A DNA stretch of 45,646 bases from DASQUK01 sp046723645 (lineage in GTDB: Bacteria; Actinomycetota; Acidimicrobiia; Acidimicrobiales; VFJN01). The position numbers were made by a program, and so were the translations under genes. The stretch lies in NCBI GenBank assembly GCA_046723645.1, contig JBKOUY010000043.1, positions 1 through 45,646 of the forward strand. The letters run 5' to 3'. Positions 25,761-37,067 of this stretch are shown in pieces. The notes beneath the pieces are model-generated. The model was not told where the DNA came from. It ran no database searches and saw nothing but the letters and a program-made list of their open reading frames with translations. How positions within the stretch are numbered: the first letter of the stretch is position 1; the number at the start of each line of letters is the position of its first letter.

Positions 25761-25917
25761 CGGTCGGCAGACCGGCGGGCGGCGTGGGGGGCAGAGGCTC
25801 CGGCCGGAGCCCCCCAACCGTCGCTCGATCCGGCTCCGCCGGTCGAGCGACCGGGGATCGACGCCGCCGACAGGCGGCGACCACAGCCTCGCTTCGCAAC
25901 CTCCGGTTGCGAAGCGA
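25761..25917. terminator. Row of stem-loops between convergent genes
   Basis: Between the radical SAM stop and the convergent thiolase stop there are four clear stem-loops. First, the 16-bp palindrome GGCTCCGGCCGGAGCC (25796-25811), flanked by G6 and C4 runs. Second, TCGCTCGA/TCGAGCGA (25821-25828, 25843-25850) with an inner CCGG pair. Third, CGCCGCC/GGCGGCG (25862-25879). Fourth, TCGCTTCGCAACC/GGTTGCGAAGCGA (25889-25917) with a 3-nt loop. A weaker CGGTC/GACCG precedes them at 25761. No T run follows the stems. They probably act as a bidirectional terminator or transcription block. Confidence 0.65.
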
Positions 25918-25920
25918 AAC

Positions 25921-27126
25921 CTAGGCGGCCCGCTCCAGGATGTGGACCCCGCAGGCGGAGCCGAGCCCGATGACGTGGGCGAGCCCCACCTTGGCGTCGG
26001 GGATCTGACGGTCTCCGGCCTCGCCGCGGAGGTGGTGGCAGATCTCCCAGATGTTGGCGATGCCCGTGGCGGCGATGGGGTGGCCCTTGGACTGCAGCCC
26101 GCCGGACACGTTGACCGGTGTGGCACCGTCGCGCCACGTCGCCCCGGACTCGAAGAACGGCACGGCCTCGCCCTGCCCGCACAGCATCAGGTTGTCGTAG
26201 TGGACCAGCTCGGCGGTGGCGAAGCAGTCGTGCAGCTCGACGAGGTCGAGGTCCTCGGGCGCCACGCCGGCCGTCTCGTAGGCCTGCTGGGCGGCGTTGC
26301 GGGTCAGCGTGTTGACGTTGGGCAGCACCTGGCAGGCTTCCTCCCAGGGGTCGGTGGTGAGCACCGACGCCGCCACCTTCACCGCCCTGCGCCGCTGATC
26401 CGGGTCCATCGTCCGCAAACGGCTGTCGGTGACGACGACCGCAGCGGCCGCCCCGTCACAGTTGGCCGAGCACATGGGTCGGGTGTTCGGGTACGCGATC
26501 ATCACGTCGCCCATGATCTCCTCGAGCGTGAACCGCTTCGAGTAGGCCGCCAGCGGGTTCAGCGTCGAATGCGCGTGGTTCTTCTCGGAGATGCGGGCGA
26601 AGAGCTCGAAGCTGGTCCCTCCGTAGCGATGCCCGTACTCCATCCCGATCTGGGCGAACACGCCCGGCATCGTCTCGGTACCGATCCGGCCGTCGATCGG
26701 AGCGACCGCCCCGTACCGACCCCGCGGCGTCCATGACTCGTTCTCGTCGGCCTTGCGGTTCGCCCCCGCCAACAGGCCCGCCCCGGCGAGCTTCTCGACC
26801 CCCACCGCCAGGCCCAGGTCACACTCCCCGGCCTTGAGCGCCATGATCGCGGTACGCAACGCCGTCGCACCGGTCGCGCACGCGTTGGAGACGTTGTAGA
26901 CCGGGATCCCCGTCTGGCCCACCTGCTTCTGCAGCTGTTGACCGATAGGCGCCGGACCTCCCCAGAGGTTGCCGGCCGCCAGCACGCCGACGTCCCGCAT
27001 CGAGACGCCACCGTCGGCCAACGCACTCATGGTGGCCTCGGTGGCCAGGTCCACCGTGTCCCGGTCCGGATGCTTCCCGAACTTGGTCATGTGGATCCCG
27101 AGGATCCACACGTCGTCAGCCGCCAT
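25921..27126 (-). CDS. Thiolase (acetyl-CoA acetyltransferase/SCP-x-like)
   Basis: A 401-aa thiolase-fold protein. The nucleophile is Cys83 in NVSNACATGATAL. DLVELHDCFATAEL carries a conserved His, GGLQSKGHPIAATG has the NEAF-type His, and GLGSACGVHIL carries the final Cys. This is the SCP-x/non-decarboxylating thiolase type common in actinobacteria, which cleaves or condenses acyl-CoA. Its ATG shares one base with the stop of the DUF35 gene (TGATG), and DUF35 proteins are regular partners of such thiolases. Substrate may be a steroid side chain or other acyl-CoA; this cannot be seen directly. Confidence 0.9.
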   Translation of the reverse strand: MAADDVWILGIHMTKFGKHPDRDTVDLATEATMSALADGGVSMRDVGVLAAGNLWGGPAPIGQQLQKQVGQTGIPVYNVSNACATGATALRTAIMALKAGECDLGLAVGVEKLAGAGLLAGANRKADENESWTPRGRYGAVAPIDGRIGTETMPGVFAQIGMEYGHRYGGTSFELFARISEKNHAHSTLNPLAAYSKRFTLEEIMGDVMIAYPNTRPMCSANCDGAAAAVVVTDSRLRTMDPDQRRRAVKVAASVLTTDPWEEACQVLPNVNTLTRNAAQQAYETAGVAPEDLDLVELHDCFATAELVHYDNLMLCGQGEAVPFFESGATWRDGATPVNVSGGLQSKGHPIAATGIANIWEICHHLRGEAGDRQIPDAKVGLAHVIGLGSACGVHILERAA

Positions 27127-27551
27127 CACCGACCTCCCTCGCTCACGCTCGGCGCATCCACCGGCTCGAACCCGAACCCCACCGCCTCGACTCCGCCGCC
27201 GTCCACGCCGACGGGCACGGTCACCAACCGCACCTTCATCCCCAGCCGCACATGCTCGGGGGTCGGGTCCACGTTCACGACGTTCGCCCGCACGCTCGTC
27301 CCGTCGCAGTTCACCACCGACGCGACGAACGGCACCGGGACCCCCGGCGCCGCCAGCGACACGATCGTGAACGCCCGCACCTCCCCCTCGGTCGCCACCC
27401 GGACGGTCTCGAACTCGGTGCTGCCACATCCCGCACAGGCGTTGCGGCGGTCGAAGAACCGTGCCCCACAGCCCGCACACTCGTGCGCCACCAGGTACGG
27501 ACCACCGTCGTCCAGGACCAGGTAGTCGACCAACGGGATCTGTTCGCTCAC
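27126..27551 (-). CDS. DUF35 OB-fold/zinc-ribbon partner of the thiolase
   Basis: A 141-aa protein. The N-terminal zinc ribbon has two CxxC pairs in ECAGCGARFFDRRNACAGCG. The following OB-fold reads EVRAFTIVSLAAPGVPVPF, FVASVVNCDGTSVRANVVNV and MKVRLVTVPVG. These proteins assist thiolases or hydratases, probably as acyl-CoA binders or scaffolds. The GTG at 27551 is preferred to the adjacent TTG because GGGAGGGG lies about 8 nt upstream. One base overlap (TGATG) couples it to the thiolase. Confidence 0.88.
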   Translation of the reverse strand: MSEQIPLVDYLVLDDGGPYLVAHECAGCGARFFDRRNACAGCGSTEFETVRVATEGEVRAFTIVSLAAPGVPVPFVASVVNCDGTSVRANVVNVDPTPEHVRLGMKVRLVTVPVGVDGGGVEAVGFGFEPVDAPSVSEGGR

Positions 27552-27691
27552 CAAATACCCCTCCCGCGTCAGCGGCCCAACCGTGGACGCCGTGGCACAA
27601 GGTTGGCACGTAGGCGCCGCCTGGTGACAACCGGAGCCCGCCGCGAAGAAACTTGACCTCGTCGAGTACTACGAGCCGGTCGTCGGCCCGC

Positions 27692-27963
27692 TCAGCTGTC
27701 GTCGGCGTCGACGGCTTCCACGGCGACCAGGCCGTTGGCGGCCGCCAGCGCAATCGCGGCCCGCACCGCCTCCTCGTAGACGGCGTCGAGGTGGTGCTGC
27801 GACACCGCCGGCGCCAGCGGCGGATCGCCGAGCGAGCGGGGCAGCGCGCCCGGATCCGACGTTGGCCTGATCTGCGCGCTGGGGGCCGCCTCGTACCCGT
27901 TGTCGGCCCAGAAGGCCTGGGCCTTGGAGGGCGGGTTCTGCGAGCGGCGCCGGCGACGGGCAC

Positions 27964-27967
<4 letters not shown>
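27692..27967 (-). CDS. Small basic protein coupled to the SNF2 helicase
   Basis: A 91-aa ORF starting MSARRRRRSQNPPSKAQAFW. The basic N-terminus is followed by a neutral, Ala/Pro-rich middle and a helical C-terminal segment (HHLDAVYEEAVRAAIALAAA). The ATG overlaps the helicase stop by 4 nt (ATGA), so the two are co-translated. No domain is recognised. In many actinobacteria the SNF2 gene is paired with a SWIM zinc-finger gene; this ORF has no Cys/His cluster and seems to take its place. It could be a DNA-binding accessory subunit. Confidence 0.6.
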
Positions 27968-31248
<3,281 letters not shown>

Positions 31249-31309
31249 GTCGGCGGAAGGCGCCGCACGGCCAGGCGTCCGCCATCTACCCAGGGGGATG
31301 GCTTCGTTC

Positions 31310-31315
31310 AGTCTA
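31310..31315 (-). promoter_or_regulatory. Putative -10 element of the SNF2 gene
   Basis: TAGACT on the minus strand gives a leader of roughly 55 nt to the ATG at 31248. No clear -35 is visible. The interval 31249-31459 also separates this gene from the divergent LLM oxidoreductase; TAGGTT near 31356 could serve that gene. Confidence 0.3.
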
Positions 31316-31459
31316 GGGGGTCCGGAACCGGACGCGGCGACACTCCCTCCCTGGAGACTAGGTTGCGGATAACGACCATTACCACGTGTCAGAGGCCACA
31401 AGGGGAGGTCGCCAGGCCGTGATCCGTTCCGATGTAGCTCCACGGGGGCGGTGACCGGC

Positions 31460-32689
31460 ATGCCCGCTCCCTGGCCGCTGCGCTTCGGCGCGTTCTTCGC
31501 CCCGTTCCACCCGGTCGGCCAGAACCCGACCCTGGCGCTCGAATACGACCTCGATCGGGTGGTCGCGCTCGACCGGCTCGGCTACGACGAGGTCTGGTTC
31601 GGCGAACACCACTCGGGGGGCTACGAGATCATCGCCAGCCCCGAGGTGTTCATCGCGGCCGCCGCCGAGCGCACCCGGCACGTCATGCTCGGGACGGGCG
31701 TTGTGTCGCTCCCCTACCACCATCCCTGGCTCGTGGCCGACCGGCTCGTCTTGCTCGACCACCTGACCCGCGGCCGGCTCATCTTCGGGGCCGGACCGGG
31801 TGCCCTGCCCAGCGATGCCTTCATGCTCGGCATCGACCCCGTGGACCAGCGGCGGATGATGGAGGAGTCGCTGGAGGCGATCCTGGCCCTGCTGCGCGCC
31901 GACGAGCCGGTCACCCGCCAGACCGACTGGTTCACGATGCGCGATTGCCGTCTCCAGGTGCGTCCGTACACCCACCCGCACTTCGAGGTGGCCGTCGCCG
32001 CCATGATCTCGCCCTCGGGGCCGCGGCTGGCGGGCACCTACGGCGTGTCCCTGCTGTCGCTGTCCATGACGCTGTTCGAGGGCTTCGCGGCCATCGGCCA
32101 GGCCTGGGGTGTGGTGCAGGAACAGGCGCTCGCCGCCGGCCGCCCAGAGCCCGACCGCCGCACCTGGCGGGTCCTGGGGGCCGTGCACCTCGCCGAGACC
32201 CGGGACCAGGCGATCGAGGACTGCACCCACGGCCTGAAGGACTTCGCCGACTACTTCGGAGGCGGGGCCGGATTCGTGCCGCTCGCCAACCAGGTCGACG
32301 GCGGGCCCCGGAACGCGCGCGAGTTCGTCGAGAGCTACGCGGAATCGGGCAACGTCGTGATCGGCACGCCGGACGACGCCATCGCCTACATCGAGGGCCT
32401 GCTGGAGCAGTCGGGCGGGTTCGGTACGTTCCTGTTGCTCGGCCACGACTGGGCCGACCCCGAGGCGACGATGCGGTCGTACCGTCTCTTCGCTCGTGAG
32501 GTCGTCCCCCACTTCACCGGCCACCTCGCCGCACCCCGGGCGTCGCACGAATGGGCCGTGGAGAAGCGGGGCGAGCTGTTCGGTGCCGCCGGCCAGGCCA
32601 TCCTCAACGCCATCACCTCGCACGTGGAGGAGACGCAGGCCAAGGGCGCGGCCGCCGGCGGCGACCGCGAGGCGAAGGCGGCGGACTGA
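31460..32689 (+). CDS. LLM-class flavin-dependent oxidoreductase
   Basis: A 409-aa luciferase-like monooxygenase. The N-terminus LRFGAFFAPFHPVGQNPTLA is followed by LDRLGYDEVWFGEHHSGGYE, where EHH is the family signature. TGVVSLPYHHPWLVADRLVL and GRLIFGAGPGALPSDAFMLG complete the flavin-binding barrel. The C-terminal half carries PDDAIAYIEGLLEQSGGFGT. It uses FMNH2 or F420 to oxidise an unknown substrate. GTG 31451 is an alternative start three codons upstream. It overlaps the alcohol dehydrogenase gene (TGATG), which suggests a shared substrate pathway. Confidence 0.9.
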   Translation: MPAPWPLRFGAFFAPFHPVGQNPTLALEYDLDRVVALDRLGYDEVWFGEHHSGGYEIIASPEVFIAAAAERTRHVMLGTGVVSLPYHHPWLVADRLVLLDHLTRGRLIFGAGPGALPSDAFMLGIDPVDQRRMMEESLEAILALLRADEPVTRQTDWFTMRDCRLQVRPYTHPHFEVAVAAMISPSGPRLAGTYGVSLLSLSMTLFEGFAAIGQAWGVVQEQALAAGRPEPDRRTWRVLGAVHLAETRDQAIEDCTHGLKDFADYFGGGAGFVPLANQVDGGPRNAREFVESYAESGNVVIGTPDDAIAYIEGLLEQSGGFGTFLLLGHDWADPEATMRSYRLFAREVVPHFTGHLAAPRASHEWAVEKRGELFGAAGQAILNAITSHVEETQAKGAAAGGDREAKAAD

Positions 32690-33729
32690 TGCGGGCCCTG
32701 GCGCTGCGCGATGCATCCGAGCTGATCGTCAGGGACGACGCCCCCGATCCCGAGCCGGCCTTCGGACAGGTCCTGGCGCAGGTCAAGGCCTGTGGCATCT
32801 GCGGGTCGGACCTGCACTTCGTCCAGCACGCAGCCACCATGCTGGGGCTGATGGCGGACATGGAGGGGCTGCCCGACTTCGGGGCGCCACCCCTCGATCT
32901 CGGCCGCGACGTCTTCATGGGGCACGAGTTCGCCGCCGAGGTGCTGGAGGGCGGGCCCGACACGGTCGCCCCCGGGCCCGGGACCATCGTCACCTCGATC
33001 CCGATCATGCTCACGCCGACGGGGCTGCGCGACATCGTCTACAGCAACGACCTCCCGGCTGGCTACGGCGAGCGCATCCTGCTGTCGGCGCCGTTCGTCC
33101 AGGTTGTCCCCAACGGGTTGGACCCGCGCCACGCCGCCCTGGCAGAGCCGATGGCGGTCGGCCTGCATGCCGTGAACCGCTCGGGGGTCGGCACAGGCGA
33201 CGGAGCCGTCGTGCTCGGCTGCGGGCCCGTGGGCCTGGCCGTCATCGCCGCGCTCGGGCTGCGGTCGGTGGAGCCGATCGTGGCCGCCGACCTGTCGCCC
33301 GCCCGGCGATCGCTGGCGGCGACCATGGGGGCCCACGAGGTCGTGGACCCGGTCGCCGAGCCCGCCTTCGACGCCTGGCGGCGCGCCGCGCGCGGGCAGG
33401 CACCCGTCGTGTTCGAGGCGGTCGGCGTGCCGGGCGTGATCGACGATGCCCTGCGGGTGGCGCCCGCGCAGAGCCGCATCGTGGTGGTCGGCGTGTGCAT
33501 GCAGCCCGACACGGTCACGCCGTTCTTCGGCATCGCCAAAGAGCTGAGCCTGCAGTTCGTGCTGGGCTACGACCCGGCTGAGTTCGAGACCAGCCTTCGC
33601 TCCATCGCGGAGGGCGAGATCGACGTCGCCCCGCTGATCACCGGCGAGGTGGATCTCGACGGTGCGCCCGGCGCGTTCCGCGATCTGGCCGACCCCGAGC
33701 GACACTGCAAGATCCTGGTCGTTCCCTGA
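32689..33729 (+). CDS. Zinc-type medium-chain alcohol dehydrogenase
   Basis: A 346-aa MDR-family dehydrogenase. The catalytic zinc site shows Cys in KACGICGSDLHF and His-Glu in FMGHEFAAEV. The Rossmann fold is GAVVLGCGPVGLAVIAALG with a NAD-type acid at the end of the second strand (AADLSPARR). The structural-zinc lobe lacks the usual four cysteines, a lineage-specific loss. It overlaps the LLM gene by one base (TGATG). The C-terminus has the typical LQFVLGYDPAEFETSL region. The pair may convert an alcohol to an aldehyde or ketone and further. Substrate unknown. Confidence 0.9.
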   Translation: MRALALRDASELIVRDDAPDPEPAFGQVLAQVKACGICGSDLHFVQHAATMLGLMADMEGLPDFGAPPLDLGRDVFMGHEFAAEVLEGGPDTVAPGPGTIVTSIPIMLTPTGLRDIVYSNDLPAGYGERILLSAPFVQVVPNGLDPRHAALAEPMAVGLHAVNRSGVGTGDGAVVLGCGPVGLAVIAALGLRSVEPIVAADLSPARRSLAATMGAHEVVDPVAEPAFDAWRRAARGQAPVVFEAVGVPGVIDDALRVAPAQSRIVVVGVCMQPDTVTPFFGIAKELSLQFVLGYDPAEFETSLRSIAEGEIDVAPLITGEVDLDGAPGAFRDLADPERHCKILVVP

Positions 33730-33751
33730 CCGATCCGACGGAGGCACATCG

Positions 33752-34654
33752 GTGATCGACGACGAGACCCTGTCCCGACGTGCCCGGCGGCTTGCGGCGA
33801 CGATCGAGCCGTTCGTCGGGCAGGTCTACTTCTCACCCGAATGCCACGAGGAGTACGTGGCGCTGGGGTTCGGGCCCAGCCCGCGCACGGTCGCCAACGG
33901 CGTCCATCTGCCTGACGGTCCTGCGTACTTCTGCAGCCGCGGCTCGGCGCTGGGCCAGGTCCCCGGCGAGGTCGTCGCCGCCGCCTTCGCGGTGTTCAAT
34001 CCGGCGGTGGTGGTCCCGGCCGTGGCGACCGGCTGGGGCCTGACCGACGCCACCACCATCGCGGCGGCGCGTGCCCGCGGGGCGACGGCCCAGCTTGCCC
34101 GCATCCTCGGTGAGTCGCCGGAGGGGCTGGTGCGGGCTACGGCGCTGCTGGTGCGCGCCACCGAACCGCTCCGGGTGGAGGGCCGCCCCCTGTACGCCGG
34201 GCTGCGCTCGTTGGGGCTGCCGGGCGACCCCATCGGCGACGCCTGGCGGCTCGCCGACCTGCTGCGGGAGTTCCGGGGCGATGCCCATACCGCCGCGTGG
34301 ACGACGGCCGGCTTCGACGCCGTAGAGATCGGCCTGCTCACCGAGCTGTACTGGGGACTGCCGATGCGCAGCTACATCCGCAGCCGCGCCTGGTCGGCGG
34401 CGGAGCTCGACGAGGCGACGGAGCGCCTGCGCAGCCGCGGCCTGCTGGACGGGGACGGCTTCTCGGAGCGCGGGCGCGCCGCGCGCGAGGCGGTCGAGGT
34501 CGGTACCGACAGCCACATGCGGCCGGCGATCGAGGCCCTCGGCCCCGACCTCGACGAGCTGGTCGGGATCGTCGAACCGTGGAGCGCGGCCGTGCGTGAC
34601 GGCGGCGGCTACCTGCCCCGGGGGCCCCACGACCTCGGGGGACGACGGGGCTGA
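33752..34654 (+). CDS. SCO6745-family protein
   Basis: A 300-aa protein recognised as the SCO6745 (SalK-like) family of actinobacteria. The N-terminus RRARRLAATIEPFVGQVYFS, followed by CHEEYVALGFGPSP and YFCSRGSALGQVPGEVVAAA, is characteristic. A C-terminal winged-helix-like part reads WSAAELDEATERLRSRGLLD, which resembles a HTH domain. Function is unknown. A GGAGG Shine-Dalgarno lies 7 nt before GTG 33752. It follows the dehydrogenase by 22 nt and is probably in the same transcript. Confidence 0.85.
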   Translation: MIDDETLSRRARRLAATIEPFVGQVYFSPECHEEYVALGFGPSPRTVANGVHLPDGPAYFCSRGSALGQVPGEVVAAAFAVFNPAVVVPAVATGWGLTDATTIAAARARGATAQLARILGESPEGLVRATALLVRATEPLRVEGRPLYAGLRSLGLPGDPIGDAWRLADLLREFRGDAHTAAWTTAGFDAVEIGLLTELYWGLPMRSYIRSRAWSAAELDEATERLRSRGLLDGDGFSERGRAAREAVEVGTDSHMRPAIEALGPDLDELVGIVEPWSAAVRDGGGYLPRGPHDLGGRRG

Positions 34655-34667
34655 CAGACTCCCCGCC

Positions 34668-35795
34668 GTGACCCCCGACGTCCTCGACCGGCGCGCGCTG
34701 AACCGCGCCACGCTCGCCCGCCAGATGCTGCTCGAGCGCGCCAGCCTGCCGGTGCTCGACGCAGTGACGCACCTGGTCGGGCTCCAGGCCCAGGAGCCCC
34801 TCAACCCCTACCACGCGCTGTGGTCCCGGCTGGACCGCTTCCGGCCCGAGGATCTGTCGCAGGCGCTGCTCGACCGCCGGGTGGTCCGGATCGTGGTCAT
34901 GCGCGGCACGATCCACCTCGTGACTGCGGACGACTGCCTGGTGCTGCGGTCGGTGGCCCAGCCCGTGCTCGACGCCGAGCTGGCCCGGCACCGCGATTAC
35001 GGGCCGCAGCTGCGGGGCGTCGACCTCGAGCCCGTGCTCGACTTCGGGCGCGAGGTCCTGGCCGGGCAGCCGCTGAGCAACTCCGAGCTGCGCACTGCGA
35101 TGGCGGCGAAGTTTCCCGACCTCGACGCCGCCGCGCTGGCGTACGCGTGCCGCTGCAAGCTCGGCCTCGTCCAGGCCCCACCGCGCGGCGTGTGGGGCGG
35201 CCGGAGCCAGGTGAAGGTCGTCACCGTCGAGGCGTGGCTGGGCCGTGCACTGGTGGCCGACCCGCCGATCGACGAGGTGGTCATGCGCTACTTCGCTGCC
35301 TTCGGGCCGGCGACCGCGGCGGACGTCGCGACGTGGTCCCGGCTGACCGGGCTGAGGGAGGTCGTGGACCGGCTGCGGTCGCGGCTGCGAGCGTTCCGCG
35401 ACGATCGGGGCCGCGAGCTGTTCGACCTCGAGGATGCGGTCCGGCCCGACGCCGACACACCGGCGCCGCCCCGGTTCCTGCCCGAGTACGACAACGTGCT
35501 GCTGTCCCACGACGATCGCAGCCGCTTCTTCCCCGACGACGACCGGGTCCGTGCCCGGCTGTTCGGTGCCGACCGGAGGGTGGGCGGCGCGGTCCTCCAC
35601 GACGGGATCGTGTGCGGCACCTGGCGGATGGACGGCGACCGCGATGCCACTCGGCCGGCGCTCGTGGTCGACCACGTCGGGCGCCTCAACCAGCGGGCGA
35701 AGTCGGCCGTCGCCGCCGAGGGGCGCCGGCTCCTGCGATTCCTGGCCCCCCGTGCCGCGGCCTACGACGTCAGGTTCGCGGCGCTGGCCACCTGA
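34668..35795 (+). CDS. Winged-helix DNA-binding protein, AlkZ/YcaQ (HTH_42) family
   Basis: A 375-aa HTH_42/DUF1006 protein. Related enzymes AlkZ and YcaQ are DNA glycosylases that unhook crosslinks or remove bulky alkyl lesions. The QxQ catalytic motif is present in HLVGLQAQEPLNPYHALW (about residues 42-59), and RIVVMRGTIHLVTADD follows. Near the C-terminus, PPRFLPEYDNVLLSHDDR is typical of the family. GTG 34668 is the start; CAGACT sits 7 nt before it, a leaderless-type arrangement. It lies 13 nt after the SCO6745 gene. Regulator or glycosylase cannot be separated by sequence alone, but the QxQ motif favours a glycosylase. Confidence 0.85.
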   Translation: MTPDVLDRRALNRATLARQMLLERASLPVLDAVTHLVGLQAQEPLNPYHALWSRLDRFRPEDLSQALLDRRVVRIVVMRGTIHLVTADDCLVLRSVAQPVLDAELARHRDYGPQLRGVDLEPVLDFGREVLAGQPLSNSELRTAMAAKFPDLDAAALAYACRCKLGLVQAPPRGVWGGRSQVKVVTVEAWLGRALVADPPIDEVVMRYFAAFGPATAADVATWSRLTGLREVVDRLRSRLRAFRDDRGRELFDLEDAVRPDADTPAPPRFLPEYDNVLLSHDDRSRFFPDDDRVRARLFGADRRVGGAVLHDGIVCGTWRMDGDRDATRPALVVDHVGRLNQRAKSAVAAEGRRLLRFLAPRAAAYDVRFAALAT

Positions 35796-35801
35796 CCGCC
35801 C

Positions 35802-36713
35802 TCATGCCAGCCGCTTCTCGAACCAGTGGTGGGCGTAGCGCTCGTCGCTGAACGCCTCGACCTCGTGGTAGCCCGCGGACCGGTAGAGGCCGATGGCCTC
35901 GTGGAGCGACCGGTTGGTGTCCAACCGCACTCGGCGGGCGCCATTGGCCCGCGCACACGCCTCGAGCTCCACGAGCAGCCGCCGCCCGATCCCGAGGCCG
36001 CGCGCCGACTCGTCGACCCACATCCGCTTGATGATGGGTGGCGCGCCGCGAGGGAACTGGAGCCCTCCGCAGCCGACGGGCTCCCCGCGCAACGTCGCAA
36101 CGAGGAACAGCCCGGCCGGCGGCCGCATCGCCTCGAGGTGGGGGGCGCTGCTCAGCGCCGGATCGAAACCGCCGTCGAACCGGTGGTCGAGCTCGGCGAA
36201 GTAGGCGTTCAGGCAGTGCTGGGCCGCCGGGTGCGACGGGTCGATCGGCTCGACGTCGACCGTGGCGGCGGTGAGCAGCCGCTCGACATCCCCCATCGCG
36301 GTGACCAGTCGCGCCCGTTGGGCCTCGCCGAGCGGCTCGAGGAAGGACCGCGCCAGATCGTCGCTGCGCCGGTCGAGCACCGCTCGCTCGGCGACCCCGG
36401 CGGGCGTGAGGCGTGCGGTGCGCACCCGCCGGTCGCTCTTGTTGGGGACGACCTCGACGAGCCCCGCCGCCTCGAGGGAGCGCAGCAGGCGGCTGAGATA
36501 CCCGCTGTCGATGTCGAGCCGGGATCGCAGTGACCGCACGTCGCAGCCGTTCTCGCCGCCGTCACCGTTCGGACTGTTCTCGCCGATCTCCCACAGGACC
36601 CGCGCCTCGCCCAGCGGGCGGTCGCGGGCCAGGTAGTGGTCCTCGAGCGCACCCACGCGCTGCGTGACGAGCCTGTTGAACCGGCGCACCTGGGCCATCA
36701 TGACGTCGCTCAT
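35802..36713 (-). CDS. MarR-GNAT fusion: regulator and acetyltransferase
   Basis: A 303-aa protein with two domains. Residues 1-140 are a MarR-type winged helix: LGEARVLWEIGE, DVRSLRSRLDIDSGYLSRLL, RSLEAAGLVEVVPNKSDRR. Residues ~150-303 are a GNAT domain with KRMWVDESARGLGIGRRLLV (GLGIGRR acetyl-CoA loop) and HEAIGLYRSAGYHEVE. Fusions of this type are known in bacteria; they may couple acetyltransferase action to gene control. The palindrome upstream of the ATG suggests autorepression. The ATG is 6 nt after TAATGT, a leaderless start. It converges with the AlkZ-like gene, 6 bp apart. Confidence 0.92.
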   Translation of the reverse strand: MSDVMMAQVRRFNRLVTQRVGALEDHYLARDRPLGEARVLWEIGENSPNGDGGENGCDVRSLRSRLDIDSGYLSRLLRSLEAAGLVEVVPNKSDRRVRTARLTPAGVAERAVLDRRSDDLARSFLEPLGEAQRARLVTAMGDVERLLTAATVDVEPIDPSHPAAQHCLNAYFAELDHRFDGGFDPALSSAPHLEAMRPPAGLFLVATLRGEPVGCGGLQFPRGAPPIIKRMWVDESARGLGIGRRLLVELEACARANGARRVRLDTNRSLHEAIGLYRSAGYHEVEAFSDERYAHHWFEKRLA

Positions 36714-36714
36714 T

Positions 36715-36732
36715 CTCTGACATTAGTCAGAG
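36715..36732. promoter_or_regulatory. MarR-type palindrome over a leaderless promoter
   Basis: CTCTGAC-ATTA-GTCAGAG is a perfect 7-bp inverted repeat with a 4-nt spacer. The minus-strand -10 TAATGT (36720-36725) lies inside it, and its end is 6 nt from the ATG of the MarR-GNAT gene. A bound dimer would mask the -10 and the transcription start, as expected for autorepression. Confidence 0.7.
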
Positions 36733-36786
36733 GAATTCGCCAGTTGCACCGATTTCCGCCCGGCCGCCGGGCCACACCCGTCGTCC

Positions 36787-36792
36787 TACACT
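36787..36792 (+). promoter_or_regulatory. -10 element of the DUF1918 gene
   Basis: TACACT is followed by a leader of about 30 nt containing GGAGG at 36818-36822, 6 nt before the GTG. Unlike several neighbours, this gene has a leadered mRNA. Confidence 0.4.
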
Positions 36793-36828
36793 GAGGGCGC
36801 CAAGCCATGCTCGACGTGGAGGTGTGTC

Positions 36829-37026
36829 GTGGCAGAGATCGGTGATCGCGTCATGGTCGCCGCCGCCAAGGGGGCGCCCTGCAGAAGAGGAACCGTCGTC
36901 GCCAAGACGGGGTCGATGCTGACGCTCGAATGGCAGGACGGCCACACGTCCTCGTTCACGCCGGCGCCCGGCTCCGTGTGGGTCGAGGACGTCGAGACGC
37001 CGAAGGACGCCGACCAGAGCCTCTAG
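36829..37026 (+). CDS. DUF1918 small protein
   Basis: A 65-aa protein of the DUF1918 family. It starts VAEIGDRVMVAAAKGAPC and has the typical SH3-like strand pattern RRGTVVAKTGSMLTLEWQDG with a conserved W-x-DGH. Function is unknown; these small barrels are common in actinobacteria. A GGAGG Shine-Dalgarno fixes the GTG start. It is transcribed divergently from the MarR-GNAT gene and convergent with the MMPL gene. Confidence 0.85.
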   Translation: MAEIGDRVMVAAAKGAPCRRGTVVAKTGSMLTLEWQDGHTSSFTPAPGSVWVEDVETPKDADQSL

Positions 37027-37067
37027 GGGCGCGGGGGTCCACTACGGGCTCGGCCGGCGCCGTCGGC

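Noticed and set aside
25761..25917. Repeated palindromes considered as a CRISPR array
   Set aside because: The stems differ in sequence and there are no regular spacers or cas genes.
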